Below, one piece after another: positions 47,954-57,600 of a DNA stretch of 64,000 bases (positions are counted from its first letter, which is position 1; each line of letters starts with the position of its first letter). The notes beneath the pieces were generated by a model that was not told the DNA's origin, ran no database searches, and saw nothing but the letters and a program-made list of their open reading frames with translations. The stretch is from Echinostoma caproni (taxonomy: Eukaryota > Platyhelminthes > Trematoda > Plagiorchiida > Echinostomatidae). Location: contig UZAN01039771.1 in NCBI GenBank assembly GCA_900618425.1, forward strand, positions 45,791-109,790, in the 5' to 3' direction. The position numbers and the translations under genes are program-made.

Positions 47954-49130
47954 TTAAACATCCAAGGTTGCCGAGAACTTCAGACGAAATGAGAAGTCGG
48001 TTGGCAAAGGTTCTAGTGAGATAAGAACAATAGAATTTCGGTAGAGGTTAATTCGAGAAGGTAATAAAGGATGTGTAGAACGCGTTGATGAATGAGAACA
48101 GCATTTGGACAGATTGCCATGTAGAGTATGAGTGGGGTCAGAGGGGGTTTCCTCTACAAATGGTTTGCATGAGGACAAATTTAGGTCACAAGGTTTCATA
48201 GATGGATCATCAACGGGAATGAAAGACACGTGACTGATGATTGAAAGATCACGAAGAAAAAGAAACGTCTTTCTTAAGTAGACCAACCAAAACCACATGA
48301 GATCAACAAAGACTGATGGAAAAAAACGCTGATAAACAAAAATAAAATATTATTTTTTATTTCTTGAACTCCTTATATTCTCAAAACTGAAGGCATAATC
48401 CATAAACCTTTACACAGTTGTAAATGTTGGACGTCCATTTTAGATTAGTCATGTGCTCTGTTTCTAAATTAATCCAAAGACGATTAAAATGCACTTTGCT
48501 ACGTTAAGATCAAGTCCGGAGCAAATTAAACATTCATACATACACGACAGACCACTTGAAAAAGTTGAAAGTTCCCTAGAAACAGAACTGGCTTGGTAAA
48601 GGGCGACGTGATCAGCGTATTTCAATAATTGCCCTGGTGAACTCACTGATATGTGCCTTGAGTACATGGGAAACCGGAACACACAAAGTACAAGTCTCAG
48701 GAGCGCTCTTAAACTGTTTACGAGCGGTTTAGATGCTTTCGTACCCAGCCGAGTGTGCTGAGTCAGGTTTGGTAACAGGGATAATAGTGATGGAGCCTCG
48801 AAACTCGTGGATAGAATATACGCAATAGGACGGGTTGAGCATATATGTCAAGGTGTCGGCTAGAGCTTTGGAACGGAAGATGATAAACCATCAGAAATAA
48901 CAGGAATAGACGATGTAGTAGTATGCTGCAGATTGAACATTTTCTCTCATAAATGGGATAATATAGGCCGCATTATCGGGTATCAATGATACGGGACTAT
49001 CACTGTTTGGTTCTATAAATGCCAGCTTCAGATTGCCAACGTCAACAGCACAGTTAGTTGGTCTCAATTTCGCTCCACATAGGATAGGAAAACGTTTACA
49101 TAAATTTCGCATGTTATGGCTTTCGAGGAG
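47954..49130 (-). mobile_element. CR1/Jockey-like LINE remnant (copy 3)
   Basis: On the minus strand: a linker with EPNSDSPVSLIPDNAAYI, then ALADTLTYMLN, FRGSITIIPVTKPDSAHSA (RT start, the I-P-V-P-K box), SPGQLLKYADHVALYQASS (motif C), SGLDLNVAKC, LRKTFLFLRDLSIISHVS and, near the end, THTLHGNLSKC and PSRINLYRNSIV (the C-terminal H-P-L-H and Y-R-N-S blocks), stopping at 47,954. The region between motif 1 and motif C is too short for motifs 2 to B to be intact, so an internal deletion is likely near 48,700. Its left end nearly touches the dispersed repeat that starts at 49,206. Confidence 0.8.
48464..48682 (-). pseudogene. RT motif C region of CR1-like copy 3
   Basis: A 72-codon open stretch carrying KYADHVALYQ, where YADD reads YADH at 48,608-48,619: the second catalytic aspartate is replaced by histidine. 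The downstream LDLNVAKC block corresponds to the family's L-x-x-N-x-x-K-C. Confidence 0.8.
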
Positions 49131-49205
49131 TTGATAAGTATATGAGTAGTTCAAATAGTTAATTGGCAGATTTGAAGTTTGTATGTCGATTGTGAAAAGT
49201 TCAGT

Positions 49206-49284
49206 AGCCTCGGTGGGATTCAGACCCACGCATGGACGCCACCTACGCTTTGTACGCGCTTTGTACCAGGTGAGCTACGAGGCC
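49206..49284 (-). other. tRNA-like sequence (79 nt), probably a SINE head or tRNA pseudogene
   Basis: On the minus strand the ends GGCCTCG and CGAGGCT pair over seven positions with one G-U. TAGCTCACCTGG matches the polymerase III A box. The T arm GTGGG-TCTGAAT-CCCAC is perfect and sits directly before the acceptor strand, as in a tRNA, and its GGTCTGAATCC resembles the B box. The D stem is imperfect. Between D and T arms the sequence does not form a normal five-pair anticodon stem, and the total is longer than a type I tRNA, so no amino acid can be assigned and it is unlikely to be a working tRNA. Confidence 0.6.
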
Positions 49285-49712
49285 ACACCGATAGCACTGA
49301 TCTTTTCACATTCGAATTTACCCATCCAACTGAGATGCATGTGGCATCCACCAGTTAGCATGTAAGCTGACTGCCCCGACAGGTTTTCCTTAGAATTCAC
49401 CGGACTCGACTCGCGTGAGTCAGCTTCGGGGAATAAAAAGTTCCTGTAAATAGGTATACAGGATGGGATATCTCTGTACAGGAATGAGTTAAGGGATAAA
49501 GTATACACAATTAAATGGCTACCCTTTTCATTTTTACATAATGTACTCATTATACAAAAGTACAATTTTCAGGAAGATGGGAGTAGTCATTCAAAAGGCT
49601 GCCAGGCAAAGGTAACGAGGAAAGTCAGGTGGTGGTGATGGGAAACCAAAATACGTCCTTCGGAATGATAACTTGGTGACGTGACCATCGTGCTACCATG
49701 TATAAAACATGA
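49206..49712. repeat. Dispersed repeat family, fullest copy, with tRNA-like end
   Basis: The first part (49,206-49,420) matches the copy at 9,240-9,450, and the last part (about 49,500-49,712) matches the copies at 3,225-3,410 and 34,197-34,440. This copy therefore links two sets of partial matches into one repeat of about 500 bases. It holds no protein. The tRNA-like segment sits at its left end and reads on the minus strand. I infer a SINE-like or composite non-autonomous element. Confidence 0.6.
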
Positions 49713-52700
49713 GTGTTGTCAGCCAACTTCAAGCATGTATCAATATAACCATTGCAGAACTGTTTATAAAAACACGGAACTTAAAAAACATGGTAAATCA
49801 TTGTGAGGCAAGGCTTCAGCAGTTTGAAGTCCGCCTTCAGCAAACTAAAAAGAATCACAGGGAGCATAAAACATATGAGAGAACAAATCGTTGGCCAAAA
49901 AGTACTCTAGGTGACTGGTCAAAACACAAGTGATCCGACCTTCTTAACTGAAAACGGAGAGCTTCCAGCTAACGTGCAAAACTTTCAGTATGTAAAGAAA
50001 ATCAAGTTTACTTCAAAGAGTGACAATTAGATGCTTCACATGGTTGACGCTGTTCATCGGCTTGCTCTTGATTTGAACCCTGTCGGCGAGAAATGAGTAA
50101 CGGTTCGAAGTAATAACATCTCCAACCCATTTTCAAGGATTAAATTTAAGAACGTACAAAGTGTAATACGTAAAGAGGTGGGATAAATTTACGTTATATG
50201 CTGTCAGTTCGGATTGGTTAGATATGGAAACAGAAATGGTGGTCATCAGCATACTTAACATGTCACACATATGGAGTAATAAGTAAACAACCGATGCAGG
50301 TCGCAGAGAGATAGAGTGATAAAACAGCATTTTGAAATACCTCCGAAGTATAGATTGACAACTTTGATTTTTCTCTCCCCCATTCAACGTACTGATACGG
50401 TTGGGTGTAAATAATCTTTAAGCCTTTCAAGAAGAGAAGATGGACAATCAAACGTCTTCAGTATGTCAAGTTAAAGAGGACGGGGTAGAGAGTCAAAATC
50501 GGAACAATAATCTAAAAATGAACAGTGTACATACTTGACTTTGTCTTTAAGAGACATAAACAATCTGAACTACGGAAGAAAAGGCCCCAAGTTTGGAGCG
50601 TCTATGCTGGCATGCAAACTGAAAAATTTCGTGAGACATTACTGAACTAGAAATCACGATTCGTCTATAGCAATGGCTTTCCTCGAGAAAATGACCAGGT
50701 CAGTGAGAGGATTTCATATTTCCATTTATGTGTGATTAAACGTGTGGTATGTCGACCAAGATTAAGCTGGTTGTCTTAACACAGAAGAGATAGGTTATTT
50801 GAAAGCCTCTCTTACGATAATTGTTTCATGGGAAGATTTAAACATCAGAACCATATTTGGCGTTCTAGTTTCGGATACACTTCCTAGACGATAGTCTAGT
50901 TCAGTTGTTGTAGACTGACATATGAGCGAAAATAAAAAGGACTAACTAGCACTTCCAACAGTCATGGAACTTCTTAAGAATAAGCTTTATTTCCCTTCAT
51001 AGTCTGCGAGGTTGAAGAACAACATTCAGTTTGAAAATCTAAACCCCATATTTCACGCCGCAAGATCAATTATCAACACATTCAGCTTATAGCATCAAAC
51101 CTTATCTAGTACACTTTAAACAAAGTTGAGAACATAAATGTCCAAATAACAGATTTTTAAAGAGCGAAATCTATACACATGGAGCATACACTGAAAATTG
51201 AGTGCGAACAACTTTGTCTGATTACCTAGGGCTGTTTATAAGCAGTCAGGTTGCTCAAATACTAAATCTCGTTGTTTAGTTCAATACATGCAGGGGAATC
51301 ACGACTGATATCAAATCTCTTTTAGCTCCATTGTATTGGACTCAGAGTAACTGTTTCTATGTTTGGTCATTGAAATCACTCAAGAAAAGTAACGTAAAAC
51401 TTGAAACATTGAATGGCATTTTTTGGTAATCCATGTTTTGAGAATGAGAGCCGTATCCGGGCAATCAAGACAATCTCAACTGCATGTAAAAATCACGAAA
51501 ACGGTTTTACATTTTCGAGTAAGTTACCTGGGTTCTGATTAACAATGACGTTATCACTACCCAGAAAAGTGACGAATTTTATCGTACTCTGCAAATGGTT
51601 AACCAAAGATATTACTTATATTGCCCAAAATGAACGATTCGAGGTAAAGACCCGACTGTTTCAAGTGCCAACCAACGCAGCTAACGCTGAAGAAATGCCA
51701 AATGTTATTACGATAAAACGATTGCAGAAGAATGGTGATTTTTATCGCTAAAGCAACATAACTCTGTCCCGAAGCTGTGCAGAAAACTCAGAGAAATTTG
51801 AAAATATGTATTGCAGTTTGCTAATGTCATCGTACCAGAAATAACAACCCATCTCTTTTGAAAAGGTTTGAAAGTGATTGGAAGAAATCTTGAATGAAGT
51901 ACTATTTTTAGATACAAGACTTGAAGCTATATTTTCTCAATAGATATGACTGTTAGGATGCTTTAAATCAAAGCGGGTTATGCGGGGCTGATCGCTTATT
52001 TTAATAAGCACTTAGCACCTATTTTGTATAAAAACAGCAACCAAAGTTGACCATTTCAGGTTTGATTAGAACTAAATTTGTACAGGTACATTTGATGCAA
52101 AGAAAACATATAATTTTAGTAACCGACGGTGCGGTTTAATCATCCTTACTGAGAAAATGTTTCGTTCTTATTCACAAGCTGAACAAAATTTATTTCTTGT
52201 TGGATGCTTCCATGAGGAGGTATGTTGTCTCAACTGTGTAATGTCATGTGACAAATTGTGCAAAACCTGAAACCCTTCTCAGCTTAACTGTGATTTTTGG
52301 ATGCAAGCAAAGCAGAGCGATTCAAAGCAAATGGCATCGCGAATGACAAAATGTCTGTGCCAGGTTGTGCATAAGGTCACGGAAAATGAACTGATTTGTA
52401 GCCAGCTGCCTCTAGCAGATCAATCATGCTCATGCCTCCGAACGAAGAGTGGAAGAGTTCCAGTGCGTATTTTGAACAGAAAACCTTAATAAGGTCAATT
52501 GGATCAAATTTAAATGAAAATGTCAACTCTCATCTAATAAAGCTCTGCTATGATTTTCGGTCAATTGTGAAAATATAATTGAGTTATGGAAGCAAAAAAC
52601 GTTTCGTGACAAATTGAAACGGTATATTTACACTGGAATGATTATCTTATTTCATCTGTAGAAGTTACAAAGGAAAGGCAAAGTGTAGAACGGATAAACA

Positions 52701-52980
52701 CACCGAAAGAAATCATCAAAGTATTCACAACGGAATAAGAACATCGAGGAACCAAAACTGCTATTCAAAACCTGAGCAAACACAATATAAGAGGCTTAGG
52801 TATTCGTACAGAAGCCCTCTCATAAACCTTGCCTACGAACTTACCATAGGACACAAATTTTGAGAGAATGTCTCGTAATCAGGCTTCATTTACGGTCCGT
52901 CATTTGGAAAATATTATAATTATAGTATTATTCAAACAAGCCTTTACCGAGATTAATTTCAAAAGAAAAGACCAAATGTC
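49713..52980. other. Unannotated AT-rich sequence
   Basis: Immediately after the repeat, 49,761-49,933 (plus) follows a fair acceptor (ACCATTGCAG) and encodes a short heptad-like stretch (ARLQQFEVRLQQTKKN) before a stop. I do not recognise it. The remainder shows nothing. Confidence 0.4.
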
Positions 52981-53626
52981 AATGCTGCACGATTTATGTC
53001 CAGGACGATTCTGCTGCATCTCAACAGGGTGCATACTGCAGAAAAAAAAATGTTTATTAAGGGCTTTAGCATAGCAACAAGGTAAAAGAAAATACATTAA
53101 AAAGAGACAAAACATAAAAGAGAGAGGGGTAAAAGGACCAATATCCCCAGGGTAGGGAGAGACTAACATAAAGTTTTTTTCCTGACACAGGGGGGGGGGC
53201 TTCCATCGATTATTCGCAGTCGCATCAACAAACCTTAGCAAACTTGCGATTTGTGGCTTATCGACAATTCGTCCTCAGCAATTGCTCGACATCTGCCGAT
53301 GACGCAACACCAGGTCAACCGAGGCACAGCGTTTTGAATTATCTACGAGTCACAAGTCGCAAAATTGCTAAGATTAGCTGAAGTGATTGCGAATAATCGA
53401 TGGAAGCCCCCCACCCTGTATCAGGAAAAAGAACTTTATGTTAGTCTCTCCCTACCCTGATGATATTGGTCCTTTTACTCCTCCCCCTTTTATGTTTTAT
53501 CTCTTTTTATTGTATTTTCCTTTGCCTGGTTGCTATGCTAAATCCCTATATAACAATTGTTTTTTCTGCAGTATGCACGATGTTGAGGTGCAGCGAAATC
53601 GTCCTGGACATAAATTGTGCTGTACT
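52981..53626. repeat. Large inverted repeat (palindrome) with 65-base loop
   Basis: The left arm 52,981-53,270 and right arm 53,336-53,626 are reverse complements of each other with about five in six positions matching by eye and only small length differences. Shared blocks include TTTATGTCCAGGACGATT, GTGCATACTGCAGAAAAAA, AGGACCAATATC, GGGTAGGGAGAGACTAACA and GCTTCCATCGATTATTCGC. The loop 53,271-53,335 is not symmetric. Each arm, read outwards from the loop, contains the same imperfect open frame (minus 52,900-53,241; plus 53,387-53,650). No transposase is present. It may be a foldback-type element, two head-to-head copies of one repeat, or a locus giving a long hairpin RNA. Confidence 0.85.
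53190..53199 (+). repeat. Ten-base G homopolymer
   Basis: It lies in the left arm of the inverted repeat. The equivalent part of the right arm reads CCCCCCACCC, so the run has drifted in one copy or contains a sequencing length error. Confidence 0.9.
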
Positions 53627-53888
53627 TCCATATTATCTCATTATTATTAGGAATGTAAACGATTGGCACAAAGAGATACAATTTTCACTTACTGCATTCC
53701 CTTTATTAGAACAAAACACGCACAGTTCACTTGACACATTATATTTTCTCTGGAATGTCTAATCACTAGGAGTAAACACCAACCCATGAACTATCTCTGT
53801 GGTTGTTTAAAATAATTTATCCATTCTAAAGGCCTAAATACATAGCTTTTCTATATCTTATTTCATAGAGATTCAAAAGTAAGCAATT
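53627..53888. other. Unannotated sequence before the gap
   Basis: Nothing recognisable. Confidence 0.4.
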
Positions 53889-54378
53889 NNNNNNNNNNNN
53901 NNNNNNNNNNNNNNNNNNNNNNNNNNNNNNNNNNNNNNNNNNNNNNNNNNNNNNNNNNNNNNNNNNNNNNNNNNNNNNNNNNNNNNNNNNNNNNNNNNNN
54001 NNNNNNNNNNNNNNNNNNNNNNNNNNNNNNNNNNNNNNNNNNNNNNNNNNNNNNNNNNNNNNNNNNNNNNNNNNNNNNNNNNNNNNNNNNNNNNNNNNNN
54101 NNNNNNNNNNNNNNNNNNNNNNNNNNNNNNNNNNNNNNNNNNNNNNNNNNNNNNNNNNNNNNNNNNNNNNNNNNNNNNNNNNNNNNNNNNNNNNNNNNNN
54201 NNNNNNNNNNNNNNNNNNNNNNNNNNNNNNNNNNNNNNNNNNNNNNNNNNNNNNNNNNNNNNNNNNNNNNNNNNNNNNNNNNNNNNNNNNNNNNNNNNNN
54301 NNNNNNNNNNNNNNNNNNNNNNNNNNNNNNNNNNNNNNNNNNNNNNNNNNNNNNNNNNNNNNNNNNNNNNNNNNNNNN
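53889..54378. other. Assembly gap (490 N)
   Basis: An unbroken run of unknown bases. The joined sequence on either side may not be adjacent in the chromosome. Confidence 1.
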
Positions 54379-55830
54379 TGATAGCCACGAGGGAGTATCG
54401 TTTCTCCTCGGTTCTGGTTGCTTGCTACAATGACAGCAATCATATGTTTCAAGCAGACAGTATGGTGTTCAAATTTCTCGTACGACAGGAGATATCTTAT
54501 ATTGCTATTGCTCCATGAGAGCAGACCTGAACGGATTTGCTAGCAATCTATCCACAGCATTTTCGGATAATTGCATGCAACATCCTAATTATGGCTTATG
54601 TACTGCCCTTATTTGATGCTGAAATACATTTTATGCACGAAACAGTAAACAGTTCATTTTTTTCTTTATTTCACGTACTAAATTGTTGGAAGAGATGGTT
54701 AAGTTCGCAAAAGTAAACATCAAAGCTGAGCTGTATGTATGTATTAGTTCTTTTAAAAAACACCAATATTTCGCGGCACAACAACGCCAAATCAAAGCAG
54801 CGAACATTTTCAGCAAATGTGCAATCTTCTTCCATAAAAGACGGGTCATGGGGGTATTAGTCAGCGATGAAACATTTGTGAAACAATGCGATTGAACCTT
54901 GTATTTGTATTTGTATTTTCGTATGAGCTTCTTCTATCCCGCAACGGACTTGCAAAAGAATATGTCGGATATATTTCAGCAACTTTCTGACGACTATCGA
55001 GCACCTACGTGTAAATCATTCATTTTGGAATACTGACAGAATTCTTTGGAGATGGTTCTCACGTTGAGTAATTGAAAAAAGAACACCAGTTCTGTGGCAT
55101 AACTCTATTCCAGGTGTGATTTTGTGGTACTACACACGATTGAAACATCAAGTAGGTTTATTTCACATAACGCCAGGTTGTTATCCTATTGCTTTGACAA
55201 AACGTGTTTGCAGTCTGACAAGAGCTAAGTATAATTGCATGTCCTTTATTCTTAAGTTATTTTCTTTTTATCTTCCAGAAGTGCTTTTATTTTGTCACGG
55301 TGCATACATTCTTGATAGTAGCCCTATGAAGTTCATCTTACAACTTAAGTAAACGAGTGCAAACTCAATATTTCACAGTTATCGTTATCATTCTCACTGC
55401 TTTCAAGCAATTCATTTCAATATTGACCTTCCACAGTTATGTGACTCTATCAGATTCATCAAAATGAACTTTGGACGGTTTGTATACAATGGATTTTGTT
55501 AAGCGTCATTCCGTCTAAATGTGTAACCACAATTCCCATTTTACCCGCTAAATGTTACCCTCGAAAATCCCTAGTTTGGAGTTTTGCAGGATCAGAGGTT
55601 ATCAGAAGTGCCGAATCATCTTAGATCCGATCAACATATCATTTTACCAGTACCAGCTGGCACCAGAGACTGATATTAGCCACTGATGCAACTTTTTCAA
55701 GTGTCAAATTCTTAGGTAAAACTATAGTAAAATGATCTGATAGCACCAAACAAAAAAACAGATAGTAATTTGTAAAACGATCAATCAGAATACATCATCA
55801 CTGTACAACTAGACAATAGTCAGAATGTAA
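54379..55830. other. Unannotated AT-rich sequence
   Basis: No feature is recognised. Opposed open frames near 54,631-54,895 show no motif. The N-terminal part of the Penelope element downstream could not be traced here. Confidence 0.45.
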
Positions 55831-57126
55831 TTGGTGCCCGAATTAAAATTTCTCGAACCCGACAAAGGCTCTGAGATGGCTATTATGACCAAAGATAGCT
55901 ATAAAGAAAAGCTGAACCCAAAATAGTCGGATGAGGACAAATTCAAAGTAGACAACACGCTGATAAGAATACTGTCACATAAAAAATGATTACCCGAAAG
56001 CTTCAGATTCTTTTATTACACGGTTATATCTCTGAGGCTCAATAGAAAAATCTGAAACGACTGGGAACAGAGACACCCCAGGTGAGAGGCTCACCCAAAA
56101 TTCAAAAAGCCGGCGCCCCACTCAGACCAATCTTATCATGCAGAATTCACCATATCAGAAGGTGGCCCGACGGTTGATCGACATTTTGGATCCTAGTCGC
56201 AAAGCTCTGATACCTTGTTGTATTAAAGACTTTTTTGAACTTGCTAATTTATTGGACAATTTTAGTTCATCCTCTCATAAGATGTTTTCTGTTGATGTTG
56301 GTTCACTTTTCACAAATGTTCCTCTCCATGAAACAGTAGACTTTTTATGTGATTTTATCTCTTCAATGAATATCCATCTTTCTATTCCCCTTGATTATTT
56401 AAAGTATCATTTATCATTTTTTGCACCTACAACATACGTTTAGAATTTAAAGGTACAGTGCACAGACAAATTGACGGTGTAGCAATGAGCAATCCCTTAG
56501 GCCTAACATTAGCCGATTTGCTTTTAGGAATGGTTGGAAGACAATTGAATGATAATATTTCAGTGTCTGTTTTGTATAAAAGTTATGTTGATGATATTTT
56601 GATTTTTACGGACTCTGAGCATTTTAACACCATTTGAACACTGTCTAATACTATTCATCTCAATCTCTCTGTTTCCGTTGAAGAGGAAAAAGACGGTTTG
56701 ATTTTTCCAGATATAAAAATCATGAGGCGATCAGATGGAACCTTTCAAAGATCCGTCTACTGGTAGACTATATGGAGTGGGCAATACTTCAAATTTTCCA
56801 GTTTCGCTCATGTGGCTCACAAAAGAGGTCTGGTGAACACTCTGTTCCATCGCGCCAGGAATATATGCTCCCCTGACACTGTCCAAGAAGAAGAGGTCTT
56901 TCTGCGAAGGACGCTACTGGATAACGGCTATTCAGAGAAATTTATTGATGTGTATAGCAGACGAAAGACATCGGTTGATTTCGTCTGCGAAGTACCGAAG
57001 AAGAGCATCATCCTCAAACTCGCCTTTAAAGTNAAAGTTAATCACATAATGAACGACGTGCGTCAAAAGCTCAAGGCGGCACTGTGTCAAACGTTTCCTG
57101 CCGCACAGCTTCGATTGATACCGTAT
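55831..57126 (+). pseudogene. Penelope-like reverse transcriptase and connector
   Basis: Motifs in order: PDKG near 55,858; the P-K-I-x-K and G-A-P-L-R-P-I box at 56,091-56,130; motif A SVDVGSLFTNVP with the catalytic Asp codon at 56,294; HRQIDGVAMSNPLGLTLAD (motif B); YVDDILIF with YVDD at 56,584-56,595 (motif C, both Asp intact); then WSGQYFKFSSF, HKRGLVNTLFHRARNIC and NGYSEKFIDVY in the connector. The residues of the active site are all present although three frameshifts and four stops separate them. The lineage resembles telomerase-related Penelope RTs by family knowledge. Confidence 0.86.
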
Positions 57127-57523
57127 ACCGAAGGACTTCGTTTAGACAATCGAAAACAGAACCAGCCGAACAATCCTGCTCCACATATCGTCTACCAGTT
57201 CACCTCCAGTTGCACTGACACTTACATCGGCAGAACGAATCGGCCCCAGGCACAGCGGATGTCTGAACACATTCCCAAGTGGTTGGTACAATCGATGACG
57301 CAGTAAAGTTCTAGAAGTCAAACCGAAAAGAGAAATCCAGGGTCATCAATCGCAAAACATCTCATGGCAACTGGACACATCGTTGACCCACAAATGTCGT
57401 TCAAGCCATTATTACGTAACTTGAACCCCAGGATTTTCGCGTTTAGCGAGGCAATGCTAATCAAGTTACGTAACCCAATATTGTGTGCACAAATATTTCT
57501 AACTCAATTACTTANAATTACTT
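57127..57523 (+). pseudogene. Penelope-like GIY-YIG endonuclease domain
   Basis: In the same frame as the RT end: HIVYQFTSSCTDTYIGRTNR with the YIG codons at 57,223-57,231 and the preceding VY at 57,190-57,195, then MSEHIPKWL. After a stop at 57,304 come SIAKHLMATGHIVD and FAFSEAMLIKLRNPILC. The Tyr, Gly, Arg and the helix Glu (57,448-57,450) expected in a GIY-YIG active site are all visible. Compared with the remnants at 1.1 and 13.1 kb this is the only copy with these residues intact. Confidence 0.86.
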
Positions 57524-57600
57524 AGACTGTCATGGACCTGATTTCCTACCCCACCCGCTCCTCCGCTTCCCTGACCATTGTCCATTTTACCACTGTAGTT

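Larger units (their letters stand above)
55831..57600 (+). mobile_element. Penelope-like retroelement (copy 3), best preserved element in the window
   Basis: The plus strand reads through a Penelope-type reverse transcriptase and its fused GIY-YIG nuclease in one orientation. Successive frames give LEPDKGSEMAIMTKDSY, then RKLQILLLHGYISE and GSPKIQKAGAPLRPIL, then SPYQKVARRLIDIL and FSVDVGSLFTNVP, then the remaining RT, connector and nuclease. Frame changes occur near 55,987, 56,126 and 56,440. Stops lie at 55,924, 56,043, 56,635, 56,764 and 57,304. Single unknown bases are at 57,033 and 57,515. The protein's extreme N-terminus is not visible, and no long terminal repeats were noticed. A pyrimidine-rich tail follows to about 57,600. 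Confidence 0.88.

Noticed and set aside
49761..49933. Short coiled-coil-like frame after a fair acceptor
   Set aside because: Only about 50 codons, ends at a stop, no recognised family, and it directly follows a repeat. Noted only as part of the unannotated block.
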